This document shows positions 10,472 to 21,651 of a stretch of DNA of 64,000 nt, in pieces. Positions within the stretch are counted from its first letter, which is position 1, and the number at the start of each line of letters is the position of its first letter. Under the pieces are notes generated by a model, which was not told the origin of the DNA, did not search any database, and worked only from the letters and a program-made list of their open reading frames with translations. This DNA is from Fragum whitleyi (Eukaryota > Mollusca > Bivalvia > Cardiida > Cardiidae), in NCBI GenBank assembly GCA_948146395.1, contig OX411559.1, positions 2,652,501-2,716,500 on the forward strand, in the 5' to 3' direction. A program made the translations under genes and the position numbers.

Positions 10472-10761
10472 GCCGCGGCAATAGCGCAGTTGGTAGCGCG
10501 CCAGACTTCTAATCCAGGGGTCTATATTCGCACGGGTTCGATCCCCGGCCGCGGCACTTATCCTTTCCGACATTTGTCTTCCACCAATGGGTAGATAATC
10601 GTAAACCTATGTGGAATGGCAACTGGAGGCTAGGAAAGGGATGTGGTGGTAGTACTGGTGTGAGAAATACCAGGAATCCATCGTTAGGTGCTCCAGTCGT
10701 CGCGATATAACTGAGAGATTGTTGAAAGCGACGTAAAACCCCAATTCAAATCAAATCAAAT
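10472..10761 (+). mobile_element. tRNA-derived SINE with 14-bp target-site duplications
   Basis: The tRNA-like head has an A box (ATAGCGCAGTTGGTAGCGCG) and a B box (GGTTCGATCCC), then a body shared with at least six other copies in this window (TTTCCGAC, CACCAATGGGT, TGGAGGCTAGGAAAGG, AAATACCAGGAATCCAT), and the tail GTTGAAAGCGACGTAAAACC followed by (CAAAT)n. It is flanked by CACATGATAATTTA at 10,458-10,471 and 10,762-10,775. The best-preserved copy here and the reference for the family. Confidence 0.9.
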
Positions 10762-10775
10762 CACATGATAATTTA

Positions 10776-13135
10776 ATAATAATTTCACTGAAAGTCAAAT
10801 TTGTAAAGACGCAGATTGGTTCGATGGTGAATGTCGACGGGCGCGTAAATTATATGAAAATGCATTGCAAGTTTTTAATCGTAACAGTTCAGAGCGTAAT
10901 AGAAAGGAGTTTTGTACGCTGAAGAAAGTTTACAAAAAACTTTGTAAAAAGAAAAATAATGAGTTTGAAAAAAAGCGAATATCAGAAATATGTGAGATGA
11001 AAAATAGTAATCCCAGGGAATTTTGGAAATATTTTAAGAAAAAACATTCTAAAAGAGCATTGATTCCCACAAATGATTCCAAAGAATATTTTTCCCTATT
11101 AGGATCAGCTGAGTTTAATTCTAGTAACATCGAAGCTGACAATTTCTGTAAAACCCATGATTTCAATGAAAGATGTTCATTCGAGGAACTCGATGCACGT
11201 ATAACTACATCGGAAGTAATAAAAGCAACCAATTCTTTAAAAAAGGGTAAATCGGTGGGAACTGATTTTATTATGAACGAATATTTGATTGAAAGCGTAG
11301 ATATTTTATCTTCACATCTTTGCGATATTTTTAATTCTATTTTAGATTCCGGTGTCTTCCCGGATAAATGGACTGAAGGATTTTTTGTCCCTATTCACAA
11401 GAAGGGCTCTACTACTGATGTGAATAACTATCGAGGCGTTACATTATCAAGTTGCCTCTCAAAATTATTTACAATAATTATCAATAACCGCATCATAACT
11501 AAATTTTGTAATAAAAATTCTGTGATTTCTGATGCCCAATTTGGCTTTAGAAAAGGACTTTCAACTACAGATGCAATATTTACATTATTAAACATTGTAC
11601 AAAAATTCTTAAATGAAAACAAACGACTTTACTGTGTTTTTGTAGACTTGAAAAAATGTTTTGATTCCATTAACAGAAATGCGTTATGGTTAAAATTATT
11701 TAGAAGTGGTATTAAAGGGAAACTACTCCGAATTTTAAAAGACATGTATAAAAAAGTTAGCTCTTGTATACGAAATAATGGAGAAATCTCGGAGTTTATA
11801 GATTTTGCAACTGGTTTAAGACAGGGGGAGACAATATCTCCTATTCTTGTTTCATTATTTCTAGAAGACTTAGAGTTGTATTTATATGATAACACACAAT
11901 CTGGAATAGAAATCGGTTTGATACAAATTAAAGTACTGCTATTCGCTGATGATATGGTCATTTTCGGTAAATCTCCTGAAGAACTTCAAACTAATATCGA
12001 TAAATTATCAGAATATTGTAACAAATGGTGTCTAGAAATAAATGCTGATAAAACCAAAACAATGGTCTTTAGAAAAAGAGGTAAATTGTTAGTTAACGAA
12101 AAGTGGTCGCTTAATGGATCAATTCTGGAATCAGTAGACAATTTTAACTACTTAGGTACTGTATTTCACTATACCGGAAATTTTTCACTTAACCAAGAAT
12201 ACCTAGCAGGTAAAGCTCTCAAGGCCTTAAACGTTTTATTAAACAATTCCATAAAACTCAAGCTAAAAACTAGTATTTATTGTGAGCTATTTGATGCATT
12301 TGTAGGTTCGATCCTAAATTATTCCTGTGAAAATTGGGGTTTCAGTAAAACAAAGGTAATAGAAAGAATACATCTTAAATTTTGTAAACGTATTCTACAA
12401 GTTCGCGCCAGTACTAGTTCAATGGCAGTTTATGGAGAACTTGGCCGTGTTCCAATGTATTTCTCGAGATACATAAGAATTATTAATTACTGGTTTAAAA
12501 TTCTAAATACCAAAAATATCATTTTAGCAAATGTTTACTCACAATCTCTCGATGACTTTAATATCGGTAAAAAGAATTGGATTACTAATGTTAAAACCAT
12601 TCTAGATAATTATGGGTTCTCAAACGTTTTCGAAAATCCATCGTCGTACAATAAAGATTTGTTCTTATCGGAATTTAGGCAAAAAATGTTAGACTGTTTT
12701 ACGCAAGAATGGGCTGCAAACATAAGAGATAGCACTGCCTTAGGCCTTTTGAAAAACATCAAAAAATCATTTTGCATTGAAAAATATTTAAATGACATAC
12801 CTTTTTCGCTTAGAACATATCTGTGTAAATTAAGAATGTCCGCACATTCCTTACGAATTCAAACTGACAGATTCAGCAACAACAGAGTTCCAAGAAACGA
12901 ACGAATATGTTTAATGTGTGAAAGTGGCGAAATAGAAGATGAATATCATTTCATTCTCGAATGTAAAAACTACGTAAAACTAAGAAAAAAATATATCGAC
13001 AAGTATTACTTTAAGAATCCAAGTATGAATAAACTAGTCATTCTTTTTTCTACAGACGATTTACATACCCTTACAAATTTAGCGCTGTATATTAAATCTG
13101 CATTATCGAATCGTTATAATAATCTTTATAATTAA
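10776..13135 (+). pseudogene. LINE reverse transcriptase ORF
   Basis: Open throughout, but with no true start because it is the downstream part of a broken polyprotein. Numbering from 10,865: the RT fingers carry NYRGVTLSSCLSKLF, motif A is FVDLKKCFD with D261, GLRQG precedes the palm strand, and the catalytic motif is F360-A361-D362-D363. The thumb region follows. The C-terminal end has C682-x2-C685-x9-H695-x4-C700, a zinc knuckle typical of many non-LTR elements. All RT catalytic aspartates are present, so the domain itself looks intact although the element is not. Confidence 0.88.
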
Positions 13136-13302
13136 CCATAAAACTAGCTACACTTACATTTTTTATTGTTGCCGTATTTTCTGTATGGCGTTTAATAAAA
13201 AAAATATAAATGTTCACTACCATGTATGCGTTTTTCATCCTCATGTTGCATTTATATGTTTAAATAGAATGCTTATATAAAAGAAAACTATGTAAACATT
13301 AT

Positions 13303-13363
13303 AAAAGAGAGAGAGAGAGATATAGAGAGAGAGAGATAGAGAGAGAGATAGAGACAGAGAGAT
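13303..13363. repeat. (GA)n microsatellite in the LINE 3' region
   Basis: Imperfect GA/GATA repeats. The LINE tail with its TTCTG pentamers follows at 13,451-13,471. Confidence 0.9.
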
Positions 13364-13556
13364 GGTTTGGAGCGAGACTTGACCAAATTTATGTTATAAA
13401 ATTGTGTATTCATGACTATGTACAACTTGTACCTGTCAAATAAAATATATGTTCTGTTCTGTTCTGTTCTGTGTCTTTGTTATAAGACACAGACTTCCAA
13501 AAAATATAATTATTATATAGTTTTCATTTTTCAATTATGGTGTAATGTTGCACCAA

Positions 13557-14012
13557 ACAGTTAACAGCATTGTGAATTTGTAAAGGAAAATTGACAATGT
13601 GAATGCTTTAGGATGACTTAAGAAGAAATTAAATGAGTGCATGAGTGAATTTTTGGTGAAATTAAAGAGATGTTATCCAATATCGCTAATTTTGTTCGGG
13701 ATGGACAAAATAAGCTGTATTTATTGCCTCCCTTTAACGAAATATGCGTACAAGTTCTATGAATAGCTTCCTTTTTCTTCCACAATCAACCAGACGTGTA
13801 TTATTTCAATTATGTCATTGAAATCGGCAGTTTTTTCAAGCTATATTAGTTTTGAATGTAGTTGTTCATCTTATCTGTTTTAGTCATTTTTGAGCGTAAA
13901 TGTTTTATGAATGGTTTGAGTGAGTGTTTGGAAAAATGAATGGAGCGCTGAGTGGACGATTTAGATTGATCTTGACTGAGATGAATGTCAATTTCACGCT
14001 GTAATTAATTTA
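13557..14012. mobile_element. M-ACAGTTA element nested in the old foldback copy
   Basis: Begins CAGTTAACAGCATTGTGAAT and ends TGTCAATTTCACGCTGTAAT. It carries the family interior (TTTTGTTCGGGATGGACAAA; GTTTGAGTGAGTGTTTGGAA). The flanks (…TGTTGCACC / GACCAAACCGG…) are close together in the intact foldback at 9,828-9,870, so this element lies inside a foldback copy. Confidence 0.65.
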
Positions 14013-14517
14013 ACCTTAATTCTATTGTTAAAACGGACCAAACCGGTATGACATGAAAGTTGATAAAATGAAAGAAACTTGTTGCTTGCAAATGAGCATT
14101 TTGAGTCTGAGTTTTATATCTACGGTTGTGGTAGTAAATGTACATTGTATGTACATGTACTACATTCTGTTCAATTTCCGACAAAAATTATCCAGGCGTG
14201 ATTAAGTTATAGGTTTTTGTTTTATTTTTTTGTTTTTAGCAAAAATGTCCCCTTCCCGTTATTGTTTGGCTATACCAATGTGAGATGAGGTCTCAGTCTA
14301 ATATTGCACAACTGCTTCAATCTGATATACTGGTATTGTTTTATTGGGTAAACCCTCATTTATGTAAAAAGACGAATCGTTATATTTTTGTATTGTAAGA
14401 TGTAAATTTCGTAGATCAACCTTCGCGTAATTCAAAAAGATGGTTGGATAAGCAAACTTTATAAGTGCATCTGTCGATTCAATTAAAAATCGAGTGCTTT
14501 TTCTATTTGTTAGTTTG

Positions 14518-14790
14518 AATGGGTTTTACGCCACTTTCAACAAGCTTTCAGTTATATTGTAGCGGCTAGCGCACCGGACAATGGACCACTTGTACTTCTT
14601 CACCAGTATAACCATCACATCTTTTCCTATCCTCCAGCTGCCATCTCACATAGGTCTAAGATCATCAACCCATTGGTAAGAAACAAAGAGTCGGAAAGGG
14701 TGAGTGCCGCCGTCGGGGATCGGACCTGGGACTTCTTGATTGACATTCCGACGCGCTACCAACTGCGCTATTGCCGGAGCGGTAATATAA
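14518..14790 (-). mobile_element. tRNA-derived SINE
   Basis: Reverse-strand copy of the SINE at 10,472. The head is at the right end (complement of GCGCTACCAACTGCGCTATT, B box CGGGGATCGGACC on this strand) and the tail is at the left end (GGTTTTACGCCACTTTCAAC). Moderately diverged; the body is complete. Confidence 0.8.
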
Positions 14791-14812
14791 ACCCAAAAGT
14801 TTTGTGTCTTTA

Positions 14813-15290
14813 CATACGAGGGTTGATCCAGAAATTCGTAAAATGGGGTTATAACACTGAAGAAAAGTTGACTAGCAAAATGAAAATTACACATTTATTT
14901 CAGGCAACATTTGTGTAATAATATGGAAAATTTCGAATGTGTATGTTATAAAGCGACCCATCTAAGACATGGACCCCGCACGTAGGCGGGGGAGCAAGAA
15001 CGTCAAATGAAACGTTATTTTTAGTATGTTCTAGTTAGTCTCCATTTATTCGCATGCTTTTTTGTGCCAAATAAATTAACTGGCAGAAAGTATCCATATG
15101 CCATTTGTAATTCAAATTTGTGAACAGTATTTCCAGTCAAGTGCAGACCCATATGCAGGACCTTTAAGTTTGGAAAATATTGAGGATCAATTGGGACGCC
15201 TTCGTTCGCTGAAACTCCATTATACCATTCTAAATCCTTTTATAAAGCCTGAGACTTTTTGATTATCCAAGGTAACGTAAGAAAAACTCC
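14813..15290. mobile_element. Possible mariner-like fragment
   Basis: TA is followed by CGAGGGTTGATCCAGAAATT, which resembles the TACGAGGG(T/G)… end of some mariner elements. No matching 3' end and no transposase frame were found, so this is a weak assignment. Confidence 0.25.
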
Positions 15291-15795
15291 TCTTTTTGAC
15301 ATAATTACATTTTATCTAAATTATCTAAAATGTTTGGGTTGGTAAATATCTCATAATCATGACAAAGTTCGAAAATTAAACTGAATCACATTTTTGTGTT
15401 GACTAGGGCCACTATTCTCTCGATCATTTAGTCTTTTTTTTTAAAAAAAAGTACTCTGTGTCCGTTGAAACACTGCAAATAATGTTTAAAGTACAACAAT
15501 TGATTCCCTGGTTATGTCTAATTTACCTCGGACAAGAAATTTCAACTAACGGTTGCGAAAATTTTCAGAAAATTTGATATATATTACAGATTTTATTATT
15601 TTGTTTTACGCTGCCCCTCCTAAGCATACATATGTTACTATGGTAACGAAATTTAAGGTCGCTTGGTATCATTTTGCGAAAGTAAAAATAATCACGCCTT
15701 TGGTAGAAACCGGACTGCGCACTCAACGCAACTGTACGACAATCTTTTTTAACTGTGTCTACAGGGTGCGCCTTTTAAAAATATTTCAGTCAGAT
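15291..15795. other. No gene recognised
   Basis: AT-rich. The frames here are short, show no domain, and run into the following SINE. Confidence 0.4.
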
Positions 15796-16015
15796 CGCAA
15801 CGGCTGGAGACTTAATAATGGATTCCCGGTATTTCTCACACCAGTGCTACCATAACATCCTTTCCTAGCCTCAATCTGCTATCCCACATATTTCTCAGAT
15901 TATCAACCCATTGGAAGAAGACATATAGTCGGAAAGGATGTGTGCCGCCACCAGGGACTGACCCCGACAACTTTTGACGACTGTCCAACGCGATTTCATT
16001 ACGCTATGACGACAG
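15796..16015 (-). mobile_element. tRNA-derived SINE, diverged
   Basis: Body phrases ATTCCCGGTATTTCTCACAC, ATCCTTTCCTAGCCTC and ATCAACCCATTGG match the SINE family on the minus strand. The tRNA head at the right end is badly eroded. A poly-T run follows at about 16,088-16,115. Confidence 0.7.
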
Positions 16016-16536
16016 CTTGGTTATATTTGAACAAAATATATAGTCTTAAAACTAACCAGTGGCCTGTTTTACTAAACATCCTTCGATCATTTTTTTTTTT
16101 TTTTTTTTTTTTTTTGCGTAGGTAAAATATTTCAGTTGCTTCTACAGTAGTAAGTAATCATGGAATTCTGTCTACATCATCTCTTTGGAATCGTCGTTTA
16201 AATACGATTCCAATGGGATATTGCAAGGCAGAATCTAACAATGAATGAAAACATCAGCTACGATTTGTGAGTTAGACTTAAGTGTATTTTTATTTTTCGT
16301 AAGGAGTTTAGTAAAAACGGACCCAGGTTCTACCACAGCTATGATAAAAGTTACTAAATTTATAAGAAATTTTATTTATCATGTATCTAAATGGAGAAGA
16401 ATTCTTTATGTATTGAATCGACTGGCACATTTTTATAAAAAAAAAAAAAAAACAAAAAAAAACACAAACATTTTAGGTGGTGCCATACTTTCTTAGCTAA
16501 CAGGGTTCGATATTTACTACTTTATACCATGAGCCT

Positions 16537-16757
16537 GCACCCCGACGGCGGCATTCATTCTTTCCGACTATTTGTCTTTCACCAATGGGTTGATAATCGT
16601 AGACCTATGTGAGATAGCAGCTGGAGGCTAGGAAAGAATGTGATGGTTGTACTGGTGAGAGAAATACCAGGAATCCATTGTTAGGTGCTCCAGCCGCCGC
16701 GATATAACTGAAATAATGTTGAAAGCGGCGTTAAACTCCATTCAATCAATCAATCAA
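16537..16757 (+). mobile_element. tRNA-derived SINE, head missing
   Basis: Starts in the last bases of the tRNA-like head (CCCCGACGGCGGCA), continues through the full body (TTTCCGACTATTTGTC, CACCAATGGGTTGATAATCG, GGAGGCTAGGAAAG) and ends GTTGAAAGCGGCGTTAAACT with a (TCAA)n tail. The clear tail shows that the family ends in a short repeat. Confidence 0.8.
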
Positions 16758-16857
16758 CTATCAGCCTGCAAAAACTAGAGGTCTTCAATAGTCTTCGTCC
16801 TCCCCCTTATCAAAGGTGCACTTTGAAATCTATTTCAATTGTAGAGCATGAAAAAGT

Positions 16858-16898
16858 GTTTGTTTGTTTGTTTGTTTGTTTGTTTGTTTGCTTGTTTA
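16858..16898. repeat. (GTTT)n microsatellite
   Basis: About eight GTTT units with one GCTT variant at the end. Confidence 0.9.
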
Positions 16899-17210
16899 TT
16901 GTAAGAAATACTCTGTTGGTAAACAATTGGTTTTCAATTGCTCGCAACAAGCAATTACTTTGTTTCCCAAAATGTTTTTTCATTGTATAATAAGGGAAAA
17001 TATAAAAATTGAAAGGAGAGCGTTTTCAAACATTACGGAAGGGGAACTTCCTGCCTGAAGGGCCTACAACATGGCAGCCTGTCCCAGTACATACAACAAC
17101 AACGGTAACAAATAACAACAACAACCAATATCGACTATTGTATTGTATTACTAAATTTTTTTTCAATAATGAGCCTTATTAGTGTTTTATTTTAGGAAAA
17201 TTGAGACAAA

Positions 17211-17449
17211 TGAGCCTGCGCGTGAGATTTCCAACAATGTCAAACGTGCGCAAAGCAAAGACTCTGACCAGCCTGTGCATCCGCACAGTCTGGCCAGAGT
17301 CTTCACTATGCGCTTAGTATATAGATAAGGTCTCAAAGTATCTGTAGACAATCACGTAACTTGGTATTTGCAGTTTAAGGCTGTCTTGGCCTCTCAATGT
17401 TTACATGGCACGAACATTTCAAATTGTTGGAAATGTCACGCACAGGCAC
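17211..17449. mobile_element. M-GAGCC inverted-repeat element, intact
   Basis: Ends TGAGCCTGCGCGTGAGATTT plus CCAACAAT, mirrored by ATTGTTGGAAATGTCACGCA plus CAGGC. The interior has a second palindrome (GACTCTGACCAGCCTGTGCA … GCACAGTCTGGCCAGAGTC) and the phrase GATAAGGTCTCAAA. Non-coding. This copy defines the family seen at 25,957, 26,971, 45,478 and 58,432. Confidence 0.75.
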
Positions 17450-18059
17450 AAATATTATAAACACCCTGCTCTTGTTTTTTTGCCAGAATATAGACAAAGA
17501 TCGGACCCGACACTGTGCAGTCCGATTTCGTCTACACCGCATGTTTACGTAAAAGCAGAACAAGATCCAAATTTTATGCTTGCATCTAGTTTTTTTATGT
17601 TTTCTTCTTCTTCTTTTTGTATTTGTTTATCCTTTTTGCATTAAATTTACATTCCTTAAGTTTTATTTTCAACGAGACAGCGCTCAATGATACCTTTATT
17701 ACTTCCTGATATTTTATAGCAACAGTGTGATAATGGCGGAAATTTGATATCTTATCTCTTTTGATATCATCTCGGGGCCGACTAATGTTTCACAAAAAAA
17801 TGTAAAAAAGGGATAGAATTTTCTTTTGGAGTCAAGTATAGATCCTCAAGCAAGAGTGAGGTTCGAGAAACCGTTATCTCCTATCATTTTCAATGTAAAA
17901 TTGATCGTTGATCACTCACTTGAAATTGCTGGTTTATAGTATTCTGGTCTATAGTATTTTAGCCTATATGATGTTCTATGCATGTGTTTTTACTGTTTAG
18001 TAAATGTAAAATGTTAGGCGTAGACGGTCGCTTAATACAATAATTTTTAATGAATAAGG

Positions 18060-18180
18060 CTGGTCATTTTGATAGTATATATAGATTGTCGAATGATTCT
18101 TACCGAATCCTATGTTGTTCGAAGTTATTAGAATCGTCCCGTTGGGACGATTCTAATAGGTACCAACAACATGCGATTAA
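18060..18180. repeat. M-AGGGGGT-related palindrome
   Basis: CCTATGTTGTTCGAAGTTAT, TAGAATCGTCCCG, GGGACGATTCTAATAGGTAC and CAACAACAT form a foldback with a TGGG centre. The same scheme, with other centre bases, occurs at 44,998, 55,705 and 58,462. Confidence 0.5.
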
Positions 18181-18280
18181 ATACTAACCTTTTGGTATTA
18201 AATTTAATATCGACTGTACATGTATCTACAAGTGTATTGCTATATTCAAAACATATTCCTACAGCAGAATATATATTTCT

Positions 18281-18283
<3 letters not shown>

Positions 18284-18311
<28 letters not shown>
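18284..18311. repeat. Poly-A run
   Basis: Uninterrupted A tract. A T-rich tract follows at 18,533-18,572. Neither could be tied to a specific retroelement end. Confidence 0.85.
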
Positions 18312-18313
<2 letters not shown>

Positions 18314-19166
18314 TTTCTAGTGAATAATAGCTGCGTCATTAATGATGTCACGGGTCGGTGCAGCAGCATCCGCAATTAAACTGAAATATCGTTGAAAGTG
18401 ACCGCACGATTTTACTGTGTAAAAAAAACATGGAAAATAACTGCGCAGTTACAGAACTCGAATTAACTAAAGTATATGATACATGTAAAATATGCATGAA
18501 TATTCAGGGCATTTCCCTAATAAATTTAAACTCTTTTTTTTTTTTTTTTTTTTTTGTTGTTGTTTTTTTTTTGTTACTTGTACATACATACATAACTTAA
18601 GTTCGTGATTTAAAATTTCGAATTTATGCTGTTATTCCCACCTGTTATCTTTTAACTCGTACATGTAATAAATAGGTTAAATATTTGCGTGAATATTCAG
18701 GGCATTTCCCTAATAAATATTTTGTTTCTACTTGTACTTGCATACATAGCAAAAATTCGTGATTTAAAAGTTCGAATTTCTGCTGACCATATTCCCACCT
18801 GTTACCTGTCATTTGAGAATAGATCTACGGATTGTGACATATGACTAGAAGGGAAACCATTCAACAACATATTATGATATCCTTAACAATACTATTAGAT
18901 ATGACGAAGCGTGGCCGTCTAAAAGGTTAGAAAAAGCTGCTCTCAAACAATATTGAACCGAATAAAGTTAAAGTAATGGCCATGATAGCCTATGGAATTC
19001 ATATGCTGATACCTTTAAGATACCACGGCCAAGAACTCAACTTTACGCAGCGCAGGTCTAAGGTCATGGAATTCATTGCCAGCAATTGAAAGGCGAACAA
19101 AATGAAGAATCATTTAGAAAAAAAACCCAAAGACATACCTATTCTATAGATTCTGCTGGCTATAGA

Positions 19167-19205
19167 TATATGTGACCCGTCACGCGAAAAGGGACCATCT
19201 GGTAA
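19167..19205. repeat. M-CGTCACGCG element, left end only
   Basis: TGTGACCCGTCACGCGAAAA plus GGGACCATCTGG is the terminal repeat of the element at 4,767. The matching right end was not found. Confidence 0.6.
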
Positions 19206-19479
19206 GGTGTCCTATTCATTTTATTGCTTAGTTTCATTTTTTGCATGTTTTTATTTTTTGAAATCTGGGCGGCCAATATGAACTCGGTAAATTGTGTTTG
19301 CAGCGATATACTTTAACCAAAGAAATCATTCTACTTTCTTTTTGGTTTGTTTGTTTTCTTTGGTTTCCTTATCTGGACAAGTCACAAAAGTTTCGAATTA
19401 TCCTCATAGAGTTAAAACAAGATTAACGAAACACCCCCCTCCTTTTCATTCGATCATCATCATCATTGTTATAACCATG

Positions 19480-19510
19480 ACTGTTATTATTATTATTATT
19501 ATTATTTTTC

Positions 19511-19549
<39 letters not shown>
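19480..19549. repeat. (ATT)n microsatellite
   Basis: Long ATT/TTA trinucleotide run with a short TTTTTCTT interruption. Confidence 0.9.
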
Positions 19550-19550
<1 letters not shown>

Positions 19551-20099
19551 AATGTTATTAGAAGTAGTTGGAAGTAGTTGCTTTTTATGGAGAGCGAAGG
19601 TGTGACTCCTGGTCATCGACAATAAAGAAGGTCTCAAATATCGAAGACTGTCTATCCGGTATTAATGAAACCTACATCAGGGCCCAATGTTATAAAACTT
19701 TTCTCATTCTCAATTCAAAGATTTCTCAAATTTCAATCTGAGATTAAAGCCGTAATTCTATTTTAATATTCATTTAAATGTATTAACATAGAAAATGATA
19801 TTAACAAGTTGTTATAAATAACAACTTATTAATATTATCTTTTATTTTCATACATTTATTGAAATTTAATGAGAAAATTCTCAGTTGAGCCTGAGAAAAG
19901 TTTTATAACCTCGGGCCCAAATGTTTGATGTTCGACCCATATGCTGTACAAAAGGTCATTGTGACACGCTTTATTTGTCTCCCTCCGACGGTGGTACGTT
20001 TTGATTTCGGGATTAGCATTTGGTGCATAGGGTGGAATAATGCGATGGTACTTTTGCACTAAACGACAGGAATTTTTATAATAGACGCCGCGCAAACCA

Positions 20100-20480
20100 C
20101 CGGGAGATAAATATAATACGTACTTAGTTTTAAGCAAAATATCTAAGGAGGTTGGAGGAATTGATAATTGTCTAGACTCTGTCGAGACAATTATCAATTG
20201 CCACAACCGAGTTAGATATTTTTATCATACAATACACTAAGTACATATTAAGTTTATCTTAACCTCTGTTTGCCTTGTTTTCGTCGATATTTCTAACAGA
20301 AACTCATGTTTCTAGAAATAACCGCATTATGTAATTGTTTTAAAAATATTCATGTGATATCATAAAAAATATCATACGGGATGTTATCACACAGATATTT
20401 TTATAGTTATAAAATAAAAGTATCTCTCTCCATAAAAAATCGCAACAGAAACATGTTTTTTTTTAATAATGTGCACAACG
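20100..20480. mobile_element. FB-TTATCAA foldback element
   Basis: Core palindrome GGAATTGATAATTGTCTAGA … TCGAGACAATTATCAATTGC at about 20,156-20,200, then TTAGATATTTTTATCATACA and ATACACTAAGTA. A second copy with the same order lies at 35,770-36,060 and a fragment at 59,690. Non-coding. Confidence 0.65.
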
Positions 20481-21243
20481 CATGAAATATATTCATGAAA
20501 TTTCAGGGTTTTACCCACAAAATAAAAACTTGGCTTTTCTAATTTTATATACATGTCAGAGTAAATTGATAGATGCGTTTTCTGTTCAACTTTAATTTAC
20601 GCAATGATTTGAGAAACTGTTGCCTGTTGCAAACGTTGTGAGGGAAAGATGGTTTTTCTCGTACACTAGAATGGTTTTGCAGGGGCAGACTGCAGAATAA
20701 TACATGTATTTGGAAGTGGTGCGCAAACCGATCGCAATGTAACGCATGTGTTGACATTTGACTTAAAGAAAGAATTATTCGAATAAACCATCAATTTCTT
20801 GATGGTAACTGTCTGTCATAGTTGGAATAAACAGAAAAAAACCCTAAAAAATAAAGAAATAATATATTGAATATGCCCTTTATCTTTATTTTGATACAAA
20901 AATAAACCCTAAAGACGACTCAAGTACTTTTTAATTGCATGCTAAAGTGAAATTGTTTTTTCAAAAAATCAATTTGTTGGAAATCTAACGCACAGACTCA
21001 AATCTAAAAACTATCCACGGAAAATTGAAATGATATTTTTTCAAAAAATATGAATTAGGCCTACTATTTGCAGCATGTTTGAACAACCAGTTTGTTATCT
21101 AGAGAAAATTTGATATTAAAAATCGATAACTTTTTAGTGTGTATTTTCGTTATCTCAGCTAGGACGACGGGAGAACGCAGTATTGAGTCAATATGTTTTA
21201 ACATGCAGATAAGATTTCCTTATTTGTTGTCAAATCCCCCATT
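20481..21243. other. No gene recognised
   Basis: AT-rich non-coding sequence with no supported gene or repeat end. Confidence 0.4.
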
Positions 21244-21244
21244 T

Positions 21245-21320
21245 CGATGAATCGGCGCAAAACAGTTGTTACTACCTTTATAATTATAGGTAGTAACAAC
21301 TGTTCACTCCGAGTCATAGA
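21245..21320. repeat. FB-AACTCCC-type palindrome
   Basis: AACAGTTGTTACTACCT at 21,261-21,277, then a short AT-rich loop, then the complement ending at 21,304. The CGGCGCAAAACAG flank is shared with the longer perfect palindrome at 52,307-52,388. Confidence 0.6.
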
Positions 21321-21651
21321 CTTAAGTATATCACCAGCTACGTTTAAAGCTGCTCTTTCACAGATTGGGAAATGTGATTTTTGAAAATTTTCGTAAAATC
21401 AATCAGAAGTAACGATCTCATCATGTTGAAGCCTTTAAAATAATAAGATTCAATCTGGTAATGCATAGAAAGAAATACCGATATTCCTGAATTTAGCGAA
21501 ACTGAAAAATAAAGCAACTACTAACGCCTTAAAATAATTCTTCAATTTCGAGCCAACTATTTTTGCATGTGCATTCCGCATGTTTGGCTTATTCATTCAA
21601 AGACTAGGGTAAAAGTATTTGACAGCTTGAAAGTTCATATCAATACAAGAA

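Larger units (their letters stand above)
8811..13473 (+). mobile_element. LINE retrotransposon (EN + RT), 5'-truncated and interrupted
   Basis: A non-LTR retrotransposon with the C-terminal half of an APE-type endonuclease, a linker, a reverse transcriptase and a terminal CCHC zinc-knuckle-like motif. The 5' part, including the start of the endonuclease, is missing. The 3' end has a short UTR, a GA-rich microsatellite and a (TTCTG)n tail at 13,451-13,471. Two insertions break it: a TTAA-flanked foldback element (9,250-10,216) and a SINE (10,472-10,761). Removing the foldback and one TTAA leaves the protein frame open across that site. At the SINE site the flanking frames differ by one base, so a small indel in the A/T run is also present. 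No RNase H domain was seen; the clade is not assigned. Not able to move by itself. Confidence 0.85.
8492..14310. mobile_element. FB-GAGACCC foldback, old copy split by a LINE
   Basis: Inferred. The left flank of the LINE (8,492-~8,790) matches the left arm of the intact copy at 9,250-10,216 (AGCCAAAACATTGTGGAAAA, TTTTGTACAAAACAAG, AAGCAATTAT, ATAT-GTTATCCTAATTT). The right flank (~13,474-14,290) matches its centre and right arm (TATGGTGTAATGTTGCACC, GACCAAACCGGTATGACATG, GTTTTATATCTACGGTTGT). The simplest reading is one old element interrupted by the LINE and later, at 13,557-14,012, by an M-ACAGTTA element. Outer ends are too diverged to place exactly. Confidence 0.55.

Noticed and set aside
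10472..10560. A tRNA gene
   Set aside because: A and B boxes are present, but the sequence continues into a SINE body and tail, has target-site duplications, and similar copies occur elsewhere in the window.
10472..10594. C-terminal extension of the LINE linker frame
   Set aside because: The open frame runs through the SINE head; this is read-through of an insertion, not protein.
16080..16120. Poly-T at 16,088 as the end of a retrogene
   Set aside because: No coding sequence or gene-like body is attached; only a SINE lies nearby.
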